Origin: Roseburia_C amylophila
GTDB taxonomy: Bacteria > Bacillota > Clostridia > Lachnospirales > Lachnospiraceae
DNA length: 64,000 nt
Assembly: GCF_025567465.1 (NCBI RefSeq)
Contig: NZ_JAOQKI010000009.1
Location: 62,001-126,000 of the forward strand
Direction: 5' to 3'
Below the pieces are notes generated by a model. That model worked only from the letters and a program-made list of their open reading frames with translations. It made no database searches and was not told where the DNA came from. The translations under genes and the position numbers were made by a program. Below, in pieces: positions 61,300-64,000 of this stretch; the stretch's first letter is position 1, and every line of letters starts with the position of its first letter.

Positions 61300-62099
61300 T
61301 ATTCTTCACCTCCGGCTTCATCTTGTGCATTATAAGCCTCTCTTGCCTGTGGTGACAGGAATGATTTCAGTTTTTCTTCTATTACACGAGGGTTTTCTCC
61401 TGCCTGAATAGACAAAAGTCCCTCAACGGTAACCTCTTTCATTATAATTTCTCTGGCATTATTATCTGACATCTTTGATGCAATCGGATTACAGATCCAG
61501 TTAGATATCAGCGAACCATACAATGTTGTAATCAGGGCAACTGCCATATTAGGTCCGATGGAAGATGCATCCTGTAAATCCTTCAACATATTAATCAGAC
61601 CAATCAGGGTACCAATCATACCCCAAGCCGGAGCTAATTCTCCCCACTTTTCCCAGAAGCCGATTACTTTCTTATGCCGGTCCTCAATGCAGCCCAAATC
61701 TGTTTCCAGAATTCCACGCACCAGTTCCGGGTCAGTTCCATCTACTACCAGCATAACTCCTTTTTTCAGAAAGTCATCATCAATATCATTCGCTGCTTCT
61801 TCCAATGCAAGAAGCCCCTCTTTTCTGGCAATATTTGAAAGATTAATGATATTTCCAATAATCTCACTCGGGTCATTCTTATGTAACTTAAAAGCATTTC
61901 CCGCTGACTTAAAGCCATTAATGAAATCTGCCATACTGTTACATGCCAGAACACCAGCAATAGATCCTCCAATCGTAATAACAGCGGATGGGAAGTCCAT
62001 ATATGTATTCCATATTGCCGATACACCTGCACTTTGAATAATTCCAAATAAAACCATTGCAAGTCCCATCAAGGTACCAATAAGTGATGCTATATCCAA
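61299..62099 (-). CDS. motA: Flagellar stator protein MotA
   Basis: A 266-residue protein with four membrane helices and a cytosolic loop between helices 2 and 3. Motifs PAWGMIGTLIGLINMLKDL (helix 3) and ALITTLYGSLISNWICNPIA (helix 4) are typical. I choose TTG at 62099 (start MDIASLIGTLMG-like) because AGGTGG is five bases upstream; the GTG at 62108 overlaps it. This start also matches the usual MotA N-terminus. Confidence 0.95.
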   Translation of the reverse strand: MDIASLIGTLMGLAMVLFGIIQSAGVSAIWNTYMDFPSAVITIGGSIAGVLACNSMADFINGFKSAGNAFKLHKNDPSEIIGNIINLSNIARKEGLLALEEAANDIDDDFLKKGVMLVVDGTDPELVRGILETDLGCIEDRHKKVIGFWEKWGELAPAWGMIGTLIGLINMLKDLQDASSIGPNMAVALITTLYGSLISNWICNPIASKMSDNNAREIIMKEVTVEGLLSIQAGENPRVIEEKLKSFLSPQAREAYNAQDEAGGEE

Positions 62100-62265
62100 T
62101 TTATCCACCTACATTTCTATAAAATTATGGGAACACCATTCTTTTGAAAATGGTCCTTGTTACCCACCTTTTTGTATTTTCATTTTCATTTCTATATAAT
62201 CTTACTAAACTTTCAGCAAAATGTCTACTTTTTTTACAATTATTTTAGAAACAATTCCATTTTCT

Positions 62266-62293
62266 ATTATACCATATATAGGGGAACTATCAA
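62266..62293 (-). promoter_or_regulatory. Candidate promoter upstream of motA
   Basis: TTGATA (62288-62293) and TATAAT (62266-62271) on the minus strand with a 16-base spacer. The -35 box lies in the loop of the hairpin at 62274-62310, so terminator and promoter overlap. Confidence 0.4.
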
Positions 62294-62310
62294 ATATAGT
62301 CCCCCTATAT
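62274..62310 (-). terminator. Hairpin between flgE and motA
   Basis: ATATAGGGGGACTAT pairs imperfectly with ATAGTTCCCCTATATAT about 45 bases after the flgE stop. It has no clear T run, so it may be a partial terminator or an RNA stability element that lowers read-through from hook genes. The remaining 165 bases to motA are AT-rich and hold no gene; I do not see the small flbD gene that often lies here. Confidence 0.5.
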
Positions 62311-62353
62311 GTACTGTTTTTATATTATTTTTCGCTATATCTGACTATTTTTA

Positions 62354-64000
62354 TTATCGTTTCAGATTAATCAACTCCTCAAGAAGCGTATCGGATGTAG
62401 TAATTACTCTTGAGTTTGCCTGGAAACCTCTCTGCGTGGTAATCATCTCGGTAAATTCAGAAGACAGGTCTACGTTGGACATTTCCAGTTCTCCGGAATT
62501 CATGGTACTTCCGTTTGAAGTAATTTCGACACCAATTCCATCAAATTCACCGGAGTTTAAAGTAGTACGGTAGCAGTTATCTCCTACTTTTTCAAGTCCG
62601 GCTGCATTTGCAAAGCGGGCAGATGCAATCTGGCCCAAAAGAACAGTATTACCATTATCGTAAGAACCGTAAATTTTACCATTGGTATCTACAAATACAC
62701 CGGTTAATGCTCCAAGCTTCTTACCTGTTCCGGTTGTTCCATCAATTGCTCCCGCATCCATTCCAACAGTAGATGTTCCACCATTATTAGAATTCTTACA
62801 CTGTGTAAAATCAATGGAAATATTTTCAAACTGGTCGCCTAACTGTTTCATGTTCAATGTGACTGAGCCGTTAGTGCTGTCACCCACGGAAACAAATTTA
62901 CCTTTTCCAGTACCAGTATCAAACTTCAGTTCGTAATTTACTGCTGTTGCTTCAATAGTAGGTGGATTACCATCAGTAATGCTGTTGATGGTTGCACCAG
63001 GCTGTAACCCGGTATAAATATCAGAAAGTGATACGTCCGTTACTGCTTCGTATCCTTTTACTACACCACCGGCTGAAGTAATTGCACGATATACTTTGCT
63101 GTCATACTGTCCGGTAGCGGCATTCTGTGTTGTATTGATATAGTACATTTCACCACTGCTGTTACGGAACTGATGATATGTATTTCCGCCAAAGGAATTA
63201 GATGCTCCGGTATCTGTCCACTCTGTACTGATTGCATTGTAAGCAGTCTGTGCATTAGTAATTCCACCGCTGGCATTTGCTCCAAATACATCAGAAAGAT
63301 TTCCACCGTTTGCCAAAAACTCCTCTAAGATATTCTTATTGGAAGAATCATAAATAGCACTTAACTCAACAGTATAAGTTCCGGCATCGGTATCTACACC
63401 TTTGACTGCAAATTTTGCGGTATAGGAATATCCCAATGCATCGAAGAAATTCAAATTCATGGCATATCCACTTTCACTGGTTATTTCTGTACTGTTTTTA
63501 TCTACAATACCACCACAAACTGCATTCGTTGTTGCTTCTGCCGGAGAAGTAAGATTGCTTTCCTGCATGATACGAAGTGCAGATACCTGGTCTTTTTTAA
63601 TCTGTCCGGTGGTCGGGTCTACCTGCCATCCCATAACATTGTATCCGGTAGATGTCATGGCAAGATTTCCTGAGCCATCGATATAGAAAGAACCTGCCCT
63701 GGTAAAAAGATTTTCAGTACCATTGCTTACAACAAAGAAACTTGTTGTATTACCCTTATCTGTAATTCTTAAGTCAAATGCTTTTCCGGTTGTCTGGGCT
63801 GCTCCACCGGAAGTAATGTCGATGGAAGTAGAACCTGTGGTTACACCAAGACCTATCTGCTTAGCATTAATTCCACCGGTTCCGGTTGTTGCATTTGCTC
63901 CGGATGCACCGGAAATTGTCTGATACATAATCTCGCTGAATGTTACACTGGACTCTTTAAATGCCACGGTATTTACATTGGCAATATTGTTACCGATAAC
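62354..64000 (-). CDS. flgE: Flagellar hook protein FlgE (5' end outside the window)
   Basis: The frame runs past the window edge: VIGNNIANVNTVAFKES lies directly at 63952-64000, the conserved flagellar rod/hook N-terminal motif normally near residue 20-35. About 548 residues are visible. The C-terminal EMSNVDLSSEFTEMITTQRGFQANSRVITTSDTLLEELINLKR is the second conserved end. The variable Asn/Gly/Thr-rich middle forms the outer hook domain. About 20 residues at the start are missing, so FlgE rather than FlgF/G is chosen by total length. Confidence 0.93.
   Translation of the reverse strand, partial: VIGNNIANVNTVAFKESSVTFSEIMYQTISGASGANATTGTGGINAKQIGLGVTTGSTSIDITSGGAAQTTGKAFDLRITDKGNTTSFFVVSNGTENLFTRAGSFYIDGSGNLAMTSTGYNVMGWQVDPTTGQIKKDQVSALRIMQESNLTSPAEATTNAVCGGIVDKNSTEITSESGYAMNLNFFDALGYSYTAKFAVKGVDTDAGTYTVELSAIYDSSNKNILEEFLANGGNLSDVFGANASGGITNAQTAYNAISTEWTDTGASNSFGGNTYHQFRNSSGEMYYINTTQNAATGQYDSKVYRAITSAGGVVKGYEAVTDVSLSDIYTGLQPGATINSITDGNPPTIEATAVNYELKFDTGTGKGKFVSVGDSTNGSVTLNMKQLGDQFENISIDFTQCKNSNNGGTSTVGMDAGAIDGTTGTGKKLGALTGVFVDTNGKIYGSYDNGNTVLLGQIASARFANAAGLEKVGDNCYRTTLNSGEFDGIGVEITSNGSTMNSGELEMSNVDLSSEFTEMITTQRGFQANSRVITTSDTLLEELINLKR

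Overview
The window is a chromosomal stretch from an AT-rich, spore-forming, flagellated, Gram-positive Clostridia, most likely a Lachnospiraceae (Roseburia/Agathobacter-like). This is inferred from gene content and order: PolC, RNase Y, a complete spoIIIA operon, spoIIM, and a fla/che operon of the Bacillus/Clostridia type running into rpsB-tsf-pyrH-frr-uppS-cdsA-dxr-rseP-ispG-polC. Shine-Dalgarno sequences are strong, and TTG and GTG starts are frequent. Almost every gene lies on the minus strand; only a DAHP synthase and one small regulator are on the plus strand. No rRNA, tRNA, CRISPR array, prophage or insertion sequence was seen.

Layout from low to high coordinate (minus-strand transcription runs the opposite way). 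1-1.4 kb: 5' part of an ABC exporter and a MarR regulator with a promoter and palindromic operator. 1.4-2.6 kb: DAHP synthase on the plus strand. 2.7-8.4 kb: xerD, spoIIM, an ADP-ribose pyrophosphatase, rny, recX and recA (SOS box). 8.7-9.4 kb: two small divergent Xre-type regulators. 9.5-12.7 kb: trxA, prfC, deoB. 12.8-18.0 kb: the eight-gene spoIIIAA-AH operon. 18.0-18.8 kb: a gene-free island with one long nested palindrome and two near-identical 127-bp structured repeats; a third, partial copy of the repeat lies behind the DAHP synthase gene. 18.8-25.1 kb: rpsU, alaS, a 54-aa membrane protein, an MBL-fold hydrolase, an MTA/SAH deaminase family protein and purine nucleoside phosphorylase. 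25.2-35.8 kb: polC, two MEP isoprenoid genes (ispG, dxr), rseP, cdsA, uppS, frr, pyrH. 35.8-39.7 kb: a bactofilin and an anchored polysaccharide deacetylase sit between pyrH and tsf-rpsB. 39.8-64 kb: a motility and chemotaxis operon that starts beyond the window (flgE) and ends with four poorly characterised genes after sigD.

How they work together: the motility block encodes hook protein, stator (MotAB), FliL, C-ring proteins (FliM, FliY), the type III export gate (FliO/P/Q/R, FlhA/B), placement GTPases (FlhF, FlhG), a c-di-GMP brake protein (PilZ), chemotaxis adaptation (CheA, W, Y, B, C, D) and the sigma factor for late flagellar genes. The MEP, undecaprenyl-PP and CDP-DAG genes supply envelope lipid precursors; bactofilin and deacetylase suggest local cell-wall modelling encoded next to the motility genes. 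SpoIIIA and SpoIIM act in engulfment and the forespore channel.

I did not find a clearly new multi-gene system. The best candidates for new biology are the structured repeat family, the bactofilin with a possible internal translation start, and the unnamed genes at the end of the motility operon.
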